Source of the DNA: Chloroflexota bacterium
Lineage (GTDB): Bacteria > Chloroflexota > Anaerolineae > Aggregatilineales > Phototrophicaceae
Direction: 5' to 3'
Length of the DNA: 64,000 nt
Assembly: GCA_026709625.1 (NCBI GenBank)
Contig: JAPOSR010000039.1
Span: 1-64,000 of the forward strand
Under the pieces are notes generated by a model, which was not told the DNA's origin, searched no databases, and saw only the letters and a program-made list of their open reading frames with translations. The position numbers and the translations under genes were made by a program. Positions 25,397-33,551 of the stretch are shown piece after piece (within the stretch, counting starts at the first letter, position 1; every line of letters begins with the position of its first letter).

Positions 25397-26194
25397 ATGC
25401 CTGGCAGCGCGGACATAGCCCGAGGCGCGCGCGGCATCCTGGTTACGGGCGGCGGCAGCTTTCTGGGCGACTATATCGCCGTGGCTTTGCTGGCTGAAGG
25501 GGCGCCGGTGAGTCTGCTGGCGCAGCCCGGCGCAGAAGACAAGCTGGGGCAACTGGCGCGGCACACCCGCTGGTCGCCAGCGGATGTCTGGAAGCCGGGC
25601 AGCCTGCGCGGCAAGGCGCGGGGACATGCGGCGGTTATCCATACCATCGGCAGCCTCACCGACGATCCGGCGCGTGGGGCATCGTTCGAGCGGCTCAACC
25701 TGGTTTCCACCCGAAATGTCGCCAACATGTGCATCAGCGACGGCGTCGAGCGGCTCATTTTCATCAGCGGCTCCAGAGCGCCATGGTTGAAGCGCGGCTA
25801 TATTCCTTCCAAACGGGCGGCGGAAGCGTATCTGCGCCGCAGCGGCTTGCGGACGACGATTGTGCGCGCGCCACTGCTATATGCCCGCGATCAAGACAGA
25901 GCCTTGTTCTTCCGCCTGTTGACCCGCCTGGGCAGGCTGCCGCCGCTGGCTCAGCTGGGGCTGGGGAATGCCGCGCCCCTGGCTGTGGATCTGCTGGCGC
26001 GGGGCGTTGCCCAGCTGGCGCTCGCCGACAGCTATGACAATGCCATTGTATATGCGGGCGAATTGCAGGAGTTGGCGCGGCGCGCAACAGCGCCCATCGC
26101 AGAGGCATCGCCGGGTTTTGCCAGTAGAGAGCTGGGCGATGCGCCAGACGAAGACCTGCCATTTGGCTGGACGCCCGGCAACGAACAGCCGTAA
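25397..26194 (+). CDS. NAD-dependent epimerase/dehydratase family protein (atypical SDR)
   Basis: A 265-residue Rossmann protein. The nucleotide site GILVTGGGSFLGDYIAVALL is at the N-terminus, with the YxxxK pair in RGYIPSKRAAEAYL. It resembles the complex-I NDUFA9-like atypical SDR subgroup (VIHTIGSLTDDPA, FERLNLVSTRNVANMCISDG, TIVRAPLLYA). The ATG at 25397 is preferred because AGGGCGAG lies ahead; an ATG at 25379 would add six residues. The substrate is unknown. Confidence 0.78.
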   Translation: MPGSADIARGARGILVTGGGSFLGDYIAVALLAEGAPVSLLAQPGAEDKLGQLARHTRWSPADVWKPGSLRGKARGHAAVIHTIGSLTDDPARGASFERLNLVSTRNVANMCISDGVERLIFISGSRAPWLKRGYIPSKRAAEAYLRRSGLRTTIVRAPLLYARDQDRALFFRLLTRLGRLPPLAQLGLGNAAPLAVDLLARGVAQLALADSYDNAIVYAGELQELARRATAPIAEASPGFASRELGDAPDEDLPFGWTPGNEQP

Positions 26195-26201
26195 CTGCCA
26201 C

Positions 26202-26231
26202 TTGAAATCGGAGCGAGCGCATTGTTAGAAT
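26202..26231 (+). promoter_or_regulatory. Promoter of the tRNA-Cys gene
   Basis: TTGAAA (26202-26207), 18-bp spacer, TAGAAT (26226-26231) with an extended TGT. It ends 12 bp before the tRNA. Confidence 0.65.
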
Positions 26232-26243
26232 TGCCGCGAATCG

Positions 26244-26315
26244 GGCGACGTAGCCAAGTGGTAAGGCAGAGGTTTGCAAAACCTTCATTCGTGGGTTCGA
26301 ATCCCACCGTCGCCT
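26244..26315 (+). tRNA. tRNA-Cys (anticodon GCA)
   Basis: Cloverleaf of 72 nt: acceptor GGCGACG/CGTCGCC, D arm GCC/GGC with AAGTGGTAA loop, anticodon loop TTGCAAA (anticodon GCA), T arm GTGGG-TTCGAAT-CCCAC. Discriminator T (U73), the identity base for Cys. CCA is not encoded. Confidence 0.96.
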
Positions 26316-26338
26316 CTCTGCCCATCTCCTGCGCCAAC

Positions 26339-26515
26339 CATGAAAACCAGCCGCCAGCCAAAGCAGCCCGCGCCTATACCGAGATACCGCCCGGGCCCAT
26401 CAACAACTGTACGCTCAGCAGCGTCTGCCCGGCTTGCGACAGCCCAATCACGCGGCGGCGCTGCAAGGCGCTTTGTTCAAAATGCGGCTTCGTCTGAGAT
26501 TGCGGCGAGCTATGA
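26339..26515 (+). pseudogene. Possible remnant of a small zinc-ribbon protein
   Basis: In the frame of codon 26318 the text reads VCPACDSPITRRRCKALCSKCGFV, a four-Cys zinc ribbon (CxxC-x8-C-x3-CxxCG). No ATG, GTG or TTG opens this frame after the tRNA; only a CTG at 26318 is available. The ATG at 26339 is in the +1 frame and would need a shift near 26395. After an in-frame TGA (26495-26497) the text continues DCGEL before a second TGA, resembling the tail of related small zinc ribbons. The simplest reading is a decayed gene. It converges on the PIG-L gene. Confidence 0.35.
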
Positions 26516-27313
26516 GGCCGGCTGCCACAGGCCCTCGACATAAGCGCCGGTCTGCGGATCGGTGAAGGCGCGGCGCACATCGGCTTCCATATCACGCAGG
26601 TCTTGCCAGAAAGTGCTGATTTGCGACTCATAACAGGCGATGGCAGCCAGCTTGGCGCGCATGTCGACCTCGCCCAGCGCGAAATCGGCCGGCCTCAGCG
26701 CCATTCCCAGCGCATCAAGCGCTATCTCGGTGGATTTGTCGGCGTTGGAATAGGGATATTCGGCATAGAAGCGCACCGCCCAGCGCCCGGGATTCTCAGC
26801 GATTTGGCTCAGCCCCCAGTCCAGCACAATCTGATGATCGACATGGTTGCCCACCGCCAGCGGCAAATAGACGGTGATGCTTTGGCTGATCTGTGGCACG
26901 CCAATGCCCCGCAGCAGCCGCGGCGCAAAGTCGGCGGCGTGCACTTCGCCAAAGAGCGACGCTTCCGATGGGTACAGCGCCATGCCATCGACCGCGCGAT
27001 AGACACAGTCGGTCAGCGGAATATGTGAATACTCGACGCCCAAAGCCTGAGCAGCCCGCTCGTCTTCCCGCTGCCGATGCCGCAGGGGGTCGCCACCCGC
27101 CTGCCAGCGCCGCAGCAAGTCGCGCAGGATGGGCGTATCTGGCGCAGCGCCTTCGCGCACCCCGCCCATCATGGTTACGATGATGACGCTGTGCCCAGCC
27201 CGGCGCAGCTGATGCGCCATGCCGCCGCAGCTGAAGACGCCATCATCAAAATGCGGCGAAATAATCACATGAGACTGTCGAGATTCTGCCAAGCGCTTCC
27301 TCGCAATGCTCAT
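26510..27313 (-). CDS. PIG-L family deacetylase
   Basis: A 267-residue zinc-dependent N-deacetylase of the LmbE/PIG-L fold. The metal motif ISPHFDDGVFSCGG is near the N-terminus and the third ligand lies in VGNHVDHQIVLDWG. Family members deacetylate GlcNAc-inositol, bacillithiol precursors or surface sugars. The ATG at 27313 overlaps the downstream end of nth almost exactly, so the two are coupled. An in-frame ATG further upstream would overlap nth by 70 bp and lacks similarity. Substrate undetermined. Confidence 0.85.
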   Translation of the reverse strand: MSIARKRLAESRQSHVIISPHFDDGVFSCGGMAHQLRRAGHSVIIVTMMGGVREGAAPDTPILRDLLRRWQAGGDPLRHRQREDERAAQALGVEYSHIPLTDCVYRAVDGMALYPSEASLFGEVHAADFAPRLLRGIGVPQISQSITVYLPLAVGNHVDHQIVLDWGLSQIAENPGRWAVRFYAEYPYSNADKSTEIALDALGMALRPADFALGEVDMRAKLAAIACYESQISTFWQDLRDMEADVRRAFTDPQTGAYVEGLWQPAS

Positions 27314-27314
27314 C

Positions 27315-28019
27315 TCAACCGAGCGCAGCGAAATAGTCGCAGTGCGCAGGGATCGGGCAGCGGTCGCAGGCTGGCTTTCGCGCATGACAAGTATCGCGCC
27401 CGTGTTGAATTAGCTGGATGTGAAACTGGTAATAATCATCGGGCGGCGTGATCGCTTCCATCACAGGATGCGCATTGTCGGCGGAAATCTTGGCGGGTAA
27501 AAAGCCAATGCGCTTGCCGACGCGGAAGACATGGGTATCGACCGGGAAGGCGGGCCGACCATAGGCGAAACACAGCACGATGGCCGCCGTCTTGGGGCCA
27601 ATGCCGCGCAGCGATACCAGCCAGGCTTTGGCGTCCGCAAGCGACATCGCCTCCAGGAAGTCGATGTTATAGTCGCCGGCATGGTCATAAATCGCGGCCA
27701 GCGCCTCTTGAATGCGCGGCGCTTTCTGGTTTGCCAAGCCGGCTGGGCGGATCACCCCGGTCAATTCTTCAAGGTCGGCGGAGCGAACAGCCGCCCAATC
27801 ATCGTAATGGTCCTTGAGACGGGCGAAGGCGCGGTCGCGGTTGCTATCGTTGGTGCTCTGGCTGAGGATGCAGCTGACCAATTCATCCAAGCCATCTTGA
27901 TTCCGCGACCAGTCCAGCTGGCCATATACAGCTGTCAAGGCAGCGGACACAGGCGCATACTTGGCGGCGCGCGCCGGCAACTTATCGACTTTGGCGAGCG
28001 GGTCGCGTTTGGCTGGCAT
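27315..28019 (-). CDS. nth: Endonuclease III family DNA glycosylase
   Basis: A 234-residue helix-hairpin-helix base-excision-repair enzyme. The HhH motif LRGIGPKTAAIVLCF contains the catalytic Lys, the catalytic Asp lies in FPVDTHVFRV, and the C-terminal 4Fe-4S loop is CHARKPACDRCPIPAHC (C-x6-C-x2-C-x5-C). The ATG at 28019 begins six bases after a predicted -10 box, so the message may be leaderless. Confidence 0.93.
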   Translation of the reverse strand: MPAKRDPLAKVDKLPARAAKYAPVSAALTAVYGQLDWSRNQDGLDELVSCILSQSTNDSNRDRAFARLKDHYDDWAAVRSADLEELTGVIRPAGLANQKAPRIQEALAAIYDHAGDYNIDFLEAMSLADAKAWLVSLRGIGPKTAAIVLCFAYGRPAFPVDTHVFRVGKRIGFLPAKISADNAHPVMEAITPPDDYYQFHIQLIQHGRDTCHARKPACDRCPIPAHCDYFAALG

Positions 28020-28025
28020 ATCTGT

Positions 28026-28053
28026 ATTGTACTGGCAGGCGGCTCGGCTGCAA
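28026..28053 (-). promoter_or_regulatory. Predicted promoter of nth, possibly leaderless
   Basis: Minus-strand TTGCAG (28053-28048), 16-bp spacer, TACAAT (28031-28026), then only 6 bp to the ATG at 28019. Transcription would start at or next to the start codon. Confidence 0.5.
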
Positions 28054-28230
28054 GGCGGACGCGCTTTGCGGACGCCAAACAACTGCGCTGCCGGCCGCAA
28101 AGCCCGCCAAGATGAGCCTGCCAGCGCCAGGCTGCGCAATTCGCCACAGGCCGATTCCACCTGTAATTTTGGCGCGGCATGTACTATGGTTTGCTCCGCT
28201 AGCGCCCACAAGCTGAGGGACAGCGCCCGG

Positions 28231-30102
28231 ATGTGGCAACCCAACAAACTGGAGCGGGAGCGGCTGGACAAGGCTGCGCGCCTGGCGGAAGCTGGCGTGC
28301 CGCTCTATCCCGCCCGCACACAGCGCACGCACCGCATCGCCGAAGCGGTCGAGGCATTTAGCGCCGGCGAAGACGCTGAACACCCCATCGAAGTAACTTT
28401 GCTTGGGCGCGTTCGCCGCCTCAATAGCAAAGGCAAGCTGTCTTTCGTCCATATCGAAGACGAAAGCGGGCGCGTGCAGCTCTTTTTGCGCGTCAACACA
28501 TTGGGCGCAGACGTGTATGAGCAGGTTCGCCGCAAGCTCATTGATGTTGATGATTTTGTCGAAGCGCGCGGCGAGATGATGCGCACGCGAACTGGCGAGA
28601 TCAGCGTCAATGTTCGGCAGCTGCGCCTGCTGGCAAAATCGCTCAGTCCCTTGCCAGTCGTCAAAGAGCAGCGGCTGGATGATGGCTCGCTGGTCGAATA
28701 TGGCGAGTTCAACGATATTGAAATGCGCTATCGCCAGCGCTATGCCGATCTGGCTGTGAACAAGGCGGTGCGCGATGTTTTTGTGAAGCGGGCGCGCACA
28801 ATCAAGGCGCTGCGCGATTTCCTGGACGCGGAAGGCATGCTCGAGGTGGAAACACCGATTTTGCAGCCCCTGTATGGCGGCGCGGCGGCACGGCCATTTA
28901 CCACGCATCACAACCAGCTGCATCAGGATCTGTACCTGCGCATCAGCTTTGAGCTGTACCTGAAGCGGCTGCTGGTCGGCGGTTATGACGCGGTTTACGA
29001 GATCGGACGCGACTTCCGCAATGAAGGCGTCAGCTATAAACACAATACTGAATTCACCATGCTGGAGTTTTACAAAGCCTATATCGACTACGCCGGCGTG
29101 ATGGACATCACCGAGCGCATGTTCGCCTATGTGGCCGAGCAAGTTGCCGGCAGCGCGCAGATTATCTATCAGGGAAAAGCCATTGATTTGACGCCGCCCT
29201 GGAAACGTCTCAGCATCCGCGAGGCTGTGCTGGAGATCCTCAATTTCGATTATATGGAGTATCCAACCCGTGATGCGCTATATGCCCACCTGGCATCGCA
29301 AGGGCTGGCGGATGGGTTGGACGCGCAGGATACCTGGGGGCGCATGATCGTCGAGGGTTTGCTGGGCAACCGTATCGAACCACACCTGACGCAGCCGACC
29401 ATCATCAAAGATTATCCGCGCGATATGTCGCCTTTCGCCAAGCGGCTGGGCAGCGCCGAGGCAGCGAGCGACGAAAAAGAACGGCGCTACCTCGCCACGC
29501 ATACCGAGCGCTTTGAATTTTTCATCGCCGGCATGGAGATGGGCAATGCCTTTACCGAGCTGAACGACCCGCGCGATCAGCAAGCCCGCTTTGTAGAGAT
29601 GAAGCGACTCTACGCCGATGAAGCGGATGAGACCACGCCACTGGATGAAGATTACCTCAATGCGATGCGCTATGGCATGCCGCCCAACGGAGGCTTTGGC
29701 GCGGGGGTCGACCGACTGGTCATGCTGCTGACTGACCAGGTGAGCATCCGCGATGTGCTGCTGTACCCGCACCTGCGCGCGCCCGCCGTTTCTGAGCGCG
29801 ACCTGCGCGGACAATTTATGCTGGAGGCGGCTGTGCGTGAACTGGAATATCAACTCGATGTGCCGCTGGGCAGCAAAAAGCGGGCGTTGGCGCTGCTGCT
29901 GCCAGCTTATGGAGTCGGCATCGAGTTTCGGATGGCGAATGCGCTGGAAGGCGCGCTGCCGCAGCTGCGGACTATCGACCGAGCCTTTGCTGGCGCGCTG
30001 TATGTGATGACTGAGAAGAGCGTTTATCGCGTGGAAGACGAATTGCGAGAGATCGACATGGCGCAATTCTGGGCTTCCCTGCCAGAGGGCGCAAACGCAT
30101 GA
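28231..30102 (+). CDS. lysS: Lysyl-tRNA synthetase (class II) with C-terminal extension
   Basis: Charges tRNA-Lys. An N-terminal OB fold (VTLLGRVRRLNSKGKLSFVH) is followed by the class II core: motif 2 YEIGRDFRNEGVSYKHNTEF and motif 3 GFGAGVDRLVMLLTDQ, ending YPHLRAP near residue 518, where the family normally stops. A further 105 residues follow (for example EYQLDVPLGSKKRALALLLP and YRVEDELREIDMAQFWASLP). Total 623 residues against about 490-510 usual. The ATG at 28231 follows AGGGACAGCGCCCGG. The stop overlaps the following small gene as ATGA. Confidence 0.93.
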   Translation: MWQPNKLERERLDKAARLAEAGVPLYPARTQRTHRIAEAVEAFSAGEDAEHPIEVTLLGRVRRLNSKGKLSFVHIEDESGRVQLFLRVNTLGADVYEQVRRKLIDVDDFVEARGEMMRTRTGEISVNVRQLRLLAKSLSPLPVVKEQRLDDGSLVEYGEFNDIEMRYRQRYADLAVNKAVRDVFVKRARTIKALRDFLDAEGMLEVETPILQPLYGGAAARPFTTHHNQLHQDLYLRISFELYLKRLLVGGYDAVYEIGRDFRNEGVSYKHNTEFTMLEFYKAYIDYAGVMDITERMFAYVAEQVAGSAQIIYQGKAIDLTPPWKRLSIREAVLEILNFDYMEYPTRDALYAHLASQGLADGLDAQDTWGRMIVEGLLGNRIEPHLTQPTIIKDYPRDMSPFAKRLGSAEAASDEKERRYLATHTERFEFFIAGMEMGNAFTELNDPRDQQARFVEMKRLYADEADETTPLDEDYLNAMRYGMPPNGGFGAGVDRLVMLLTDQVSIRDVLLYPHLRAPAVSERDLRGQFMLEAAVRELEYQLDVPLGSKKRALALLLPAYGVGIEFRMANALEGALPQLRTIDRAFAGALYVMTEKSVYRVEDELREIDMAQFWASLPEGANA

Positions 30103-30272
30103 CCGACTTGCTGACGCCGCCATTTTTCGACCTGCTGATCGTGCTCAGTCTGGCGCTTGGCGCGCTGTTGGCGGGCCGGCGTTTCTTGCGAGATCTGCGC
30201 AAGCCGCCACCTGCCGACGCCCCAGCCTGGACGCGCGAAACACAACGAGGGAGAGCCGAAGACCATGCTTGA
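30099..30272 (+). CDS. 57-residue single-pass membrane microprotein between lysS and serS
   Basis: The ATG lies in the lysS stop (ATGA) and its TGA falls inside the serS start region (ATGCTTGA), overlapping 4 bp upstream and 8 bp downstream. The product begins MTDLLTPPFFDLLIVLSLAL, has one hydrophobic helix at about residues 9-27, then a basic and proline-rich tail (RRFLRDLRKPPPADAPAW). The double overlap means that its translation would couple lysS to serS. No family recognised. It may matter as a protein, as a coupling device, or both. Confidence 0.55.
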   Translation: MTDLLTPPFFDLLIVLSLALGALLAGRRFLRDLRKPPPADAPAWTRETQRGRAEDHA

Positions 30273-31692
30273 TATCGCGTTGATTCGCTCGCGGCCAGAT
30301 TGGGTCAAAGCGCAAATCGCCAAGCTGGGCGATGAATCGGCTCTGGCGCGCATCGACCGCATCGTTGCGCTGGATGCCGACCGCCGAGGCACGCGCACGC
30401 AATGCGAAACCGCGCAAGCCGCCCGCAACAAGCTGAATCGCGCGATGGGCAAATTGCGGGGCAACCGCGCTATGCCGCCAGCGAAAAAAGCTGCCCAAGC
30501 CAACGCTGCCGCTTCTGCGCTTGCCCGCTCCGATTATGCCGAGGCCACAGCGCTGCTGAACGGCGCAAAGACCGCCCTCGTGAATGCAGACGCTGACGAT
30601 GCTGATGCCCAAGCAGCCTTCGCAGGGCTCATCCGCCAACTCAAAGCCATGGGCGACCGCATCGACGCCGGCTATGCGCGCGCCAAAGTCATCGAAGCCA
30701 ATTTGCAAGAAGAGATGTTGTGGCTGCCCAACCTGCCGCATGCGAGCGTGCCGGTTTTTCCCAGCGAAGACGACAACATCCCCGGCGCGCTCGTTGGCGA
30801 GCTTCGTGAGTTCGACTTCGCGCCAAAGCCGCACTGGGAACTGGGTCCCGCGCTGGGCATCATCGACTTTGAGCGAGGCGTCAAGCTGTCGGGCAGCCGC
30901 TATTATGTGCTGACTGGCTGGGGCGCGCGTTTGCAGCGGGCTTTGATCAGCTTTTTCCTCGATGCAGCGCGCGCAAATGGCTATGAAGAGCTGTACCTGC
31001 CCTATGTCGTGCACGGGCAGATGCTCTATGGCAGCGCGCAATTCCCCAAGTTCCACGACACAGTCTATCCCGTAGCCGATGGCGACAAGTACTTGCTGCC
31101 CACATCCGAAGTGGCGATCACCAACCTGCATCGCGACGAGATCCTGGACGAAGCGCAATTGCCCTTGCGCTATGTGGCGCACACGCCATGCTTTCGCAGC
31201 GAGAAAGCCAGCGCCGGGCGAGATGTGCGTGGCATCAAGCGCGTGCACCAATTTGAAAAAGTGGAGATGTACCAGCTCACCGCGCCCGATGACAGCTATG
31301 CCGCGCTGGAAGCCATGACGCGGCAGGCCGAGAGTCTCTGCGCCGCGCTGGAGATCCCCCATCGCCGCCTGGAGATTGTGTCGGGCGATCTGGGCTTCAG
31401 CGCGACCAAGAAATATGACATCGAAATGTGGTCGCCGGGCTGTGGCGAATGGCTGGAAGTCAGCTCGTGCAGCAATACCGAAGACTTCCAGGCGCGGCGG
31501 GCCGGGCTGCGTTATTATCCGCGTGGCAGCCACAAAACCAGCTACTTGCACACATTGAATGGCAGTGGACTGGCTGCGCCGCGGTCGCTGATCGCCCTGT
31601 TGGAAAACAACCAGCAGGCCGACGGCAGCGTCGTCATCCCGACCGCGCTGCGTCCCTATCTGGATGGCGCCGACACGATTCACCCCAAATAG
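30265..31692 (+). CDS. serS: Seryl-tRNA synthetase
   Basis: Charges tRNA-Ser. An N-terminal coiled-coil arm (residues about 30-160) precedes the class II core: motif 1 region YLPYVVHGQMLYGSAQFPKF, motif 2 FRSEKASAGRDVRGIKRVHQ and motif 3 GSGLAAPRSLIALLEN. The length of 475 is about 50 more than typical; the extra residues are an Ala-rich stretch in the arm (PAKKAAQANAAASALARSDY). The ATG at 30265 has GAGGGAGAGCC upstream. It is the third gene of the lysS transcript. Confidence 0.95.
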   Translation: MLDIALIRSRPDWVKAQIAKLGDESALARIDRIVALDADRRGTRTQCETAQAARNKLNRAMGKLRGNRAMPPAKKAAQANAAASALARSDYAEATALLNGAKTALVNADADDADAQAAFAGLIRQLKAMGDRIDAGYARAKVIEANLQEEMLWLPNLPHASVPVFPSEDDNIPGALVGELREFDFAPKPHWELGPALGIIDFERGVKLSGSRYYVLTGWGARLQRALISFFLDAARANGYEELYLPYVVHGQMLYGSAQFPKFHDTVYPVADGDKYLLPTSEVAITNLHRDEILDEAQLPLRYVAHTPCFRSEKASAGRDVRGIKRVHQFEKVEMYQLTAPDDSYAALEAMTRQAESLCAALEIPHRRLEIVSGDLGFSATKKYDIEMWSPGCGEWLEVSSCSNTEDFQARRAGLRYYPRGSHKTSYLHTLNGSGLAAPRSLIALLENNQQADGSVVIPTALRPYLDGADTIHPK

Positions 31693-31709
31693 TGGGGGGC
31701 GGCGGCGGT

Positions 31710-31739
31710 TTGACAACGGTTTCGCACGAGGTCTATACT
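31710..31739 (+). promoter_or_regulatory. Strong promoter of the ABC-2 exporter operon
   Basis: Consensus TTGACA (31710-31715), 18-bp spacer, TATACT (31734-31739). Followed by a 9-bp inverted repeat in the leader. Confidence 0.75.
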
Positions 31740-31761
31740 CTTTCACAGGGTACAGGGTGCA

Positions 31762-31788
31762 GCAGGTCTACAAGCAACATAGACCTGC
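31762..31788 (+). promoter_or_regulatory. Inverted repeat in the exporter leader (operator or RNA hairpin)
   Basis: GCAGGTCTA and TAGACCTGC form a perfect 9-bp inverted repeat with a 9-nt centre, placed between the promoter and the ribosome site GAGGAG. It could bind a dimeric repressor or fold in the leader RNA. Confidence 0.5.
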
Positions 31789-31806
31789 GCGAGCGAGGAG
31801 CGGCGG

Positions 31807-32739
31807 ATGGCGGCATCGGCGGTGATAGACATCAAGGGGCTGTCCAAGATTTATGGCAGTGGCGGCAAGAGTCTTGTCGCGCTGGATAAATTGACTCTGC
31901 AAGTCGAGCCCGGCGAGATATTCGGTTATCTGGGACCCAACGGTGCCGGCAAGACGACTACCATTCGCGTGCTGCTTGATCTGATCCGCCCCAGCAGCGG
32001 CAGCGCGACCATTTTTGGCATGGATGCGCGCCAACAGAGCGTGGCCATCCACCAGCGGATTGGCTTCTTGCCGGGCGAGCTCAACCTGTGGCAGGGGCGA
32101 AGCGGAGCGCAGGTTATCCACTATGTCGCCAGCGTGCGCGGTGGCGTCAAAAGCATTGTCAAGCAAGCCGAAGAGCTGGCTGCGCGGCTGAAACTGGATA
32201 CCAGCAAAAAAGTGCGCGACCTGTCTTCTGGCAACAAACGCAAGCTAGGCTTGGTCATCGCCATGATGCATTCGCCCGATTTGCTCATCCTAGACGAGCC
32301 AACCAGCGGCTTAGACCCACTGGTTCAACAGACCTTTCATGAATTGATGAATGAATATCGCGACAAGGGCAAGACCGTATTCTTGTCTTCGCATGTACTC
32401 AGCGAGGTGCAGGCAATCTGCGACCGCGTCGGCATCTTGCGCGATGGCGACTTGAAGGCAGTGCAATCGGTAGATGCCCTCACCAATGTCAAGTTCCGCT
32501 GGGTGCATGTGCAATTCCGCGACGATGTCCCAGCCGAAGTGGCGCAGGGCTTGCGCGGGTTGGCAGCCGTGAGCGAGTTCAACGCCGACGGCTGCCACGC
32601 CCGGATGCGCCTGCAGGGCGACTTTGACCCGCTGCTGCGCACGATTGCCGCTGGCTATGTCGAGCAGCTGCACGTCGAAGAACCGACTCTGGAAGACATT
32701 TTCCTGGCTTATTACAGCGGCGGAGGAGAAGACGCATGA
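31807..32739 (+). CDS. ABC-2 type transporter ATP-binding protein
   Basis: A 310-residue cytoplasmic ATPase of the DrrA/CcmA type. Walker A GPNGAGKTT, signature LSSGNKRKLGL, Walker B LLILDEPTSGLD and switch His in FLSSHVLSE. The ABC signature reads LSSGN instead of LSGGQ, common in this class. It has a C-terminal domain of about 80 residues (VHVQFRDDVPAEVAQGLRGL) typical of exporters. GCGAGGAGCGGCGG precedes the ATG. The stop overlaps the first permease (ATGA). Probably exports a small molecule or lipid. Confidence 0.92.
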   Translation: MAASAVIDIKGLSKIYGSGGKSLVALDKLTLQVEPGEIFGYLGPNGAGKTTTIRVLLDLIRPSSGSATIFGMDARQQSVAIHQRIGFLPGELNLWQGRSGAQVIHYVASVRGGVKSIVKQAEELAARLKLDTSKKVRDLSSGNKRKLGLVIAMMHSPDLLILDEPTSGLDPLVQQTFHELMNEYRDKGKTVFLSSHVLSEVQAICDRVGILRDGDLKAVQSVDALTNVKFRWVHVQFRDDVPAEVAQGLRGLAAVSEFNADGCHARMRLQGDFDPLLRTIAAGYVEQLHVEEPTLEDIFLAYYSGGGEDA

Positions 32740-33542
32740 GCGGCGTCATACTGGGCAACACACTGCGCATCGCCTGGAAGCAAATGCTCTATTGGGGCTT
32801 GGGTTTAGGCATACTGGGCGCGTACATCATCTTTATCGCGTCCAATTCGGATATTGTACAGGGCTATGCCGACCTGTTTGATTCGCTGCCGCCAGCATTG
32901 ATGAATGTGCTTGGCGCTTCGGGCAGCGAGCTTTTTCGCACGACCGAAGGCTGGGTGGTGACGATCTTGGTGAGCGAACTGGCGCTGTTTATCTCGGTAT
33001 ATGCTGTGATGGCGGGTTTGGCTATCTCCGCCAACGAAGAGCAGTCGGGCATTTTGGATGTTGTCTTGTCACTGCCGATCTCGCGGCGCGCATTTTTGTT
33101 GGAAAGGTGGCTGGCTTATGCGCTGCTGGCATTTGGCATCGTGTTAATCTCGGCGTTGCTGCCCACATTGACCGCAATCGGGGTGGGCCTCGATGCAGAC
33201 ATTGGTATTATCGCCGCCAGCATTATGGCTGTCTATCCTGGCGCGCTGGTTGTCATCGCGGCAACCGTGCTGCTGTCCACGCTGTTTCGCCGGCGCATCG
33301 CCGCCATTGGCGCGGTCTCGGCATTTGTCATCGGCAGCTATATGGCCAGCATCCTTGGCGGCGCAGCGAGCGGATTCCTGCCCGATCTACTGGAGGCGCT
33401 GTCGTATTTTTCCTACGTTGGCGGCGAATCGATCGTCTCTGGCGAATACGAGCCAACCGGCGCGCTGGGGCTGCTGGCGGCGGCTGGCTTGGCTTTCGTT
33501 CTTTCCGCCCACTTGTTTGACCGCCGCGATATTGGGACCTAG
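32736..33542 (+). CDS. ABC-2 type permease, first subunit
   Basis: A 268-residue membrane protein with six predicted helices. The N-terminus RIAWKQMLYWGLGLGILGAY and a middle amphipathic stretch EEQSGILDVVLSLPISRRAF (a gate-helix-like element of ABC-2 exporters) mirror the next gene, so the pair probably forms a heterodimer. Translationally coupled to the ATPase. Confidence 0.88.
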   Translation: MSGVILGNTLRIAWKQMLYWGLGLGILGAYIIFIASNSDIVQGYADLFDSLPPALMNVLGASGSELFRTTEGWVVTILVSELALFISVYAVMAGLAISANEEQSGILDVVLSLPISRRAFLLERWLAYALLAFGIVLISALLPTLTAIGVGLDADIGIIAASIMAVYPGALVVIAATVLLSTLFRRRIAAIGAVSAFVIGSYMASILGGAASGFLPDLLEALSYFSYVGGESIVSGEYEPTGALGLLAAAGLAFVLSAHLFDRRDIGT

Positions 33543-33551
33543 GAGCAAATC

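Noticed and set aside
26495..26497. UGA recoding as selenocysteine in the zinc-ribbon frame
   Set aside because: No start codon and no SECIS-like element that I could recognise; decay or error is simpler.
30145..31746. Minus-strand frame of 533 codons opposite serS
   Set aside because: Shadow of serS; no domain text and no ribosome site.
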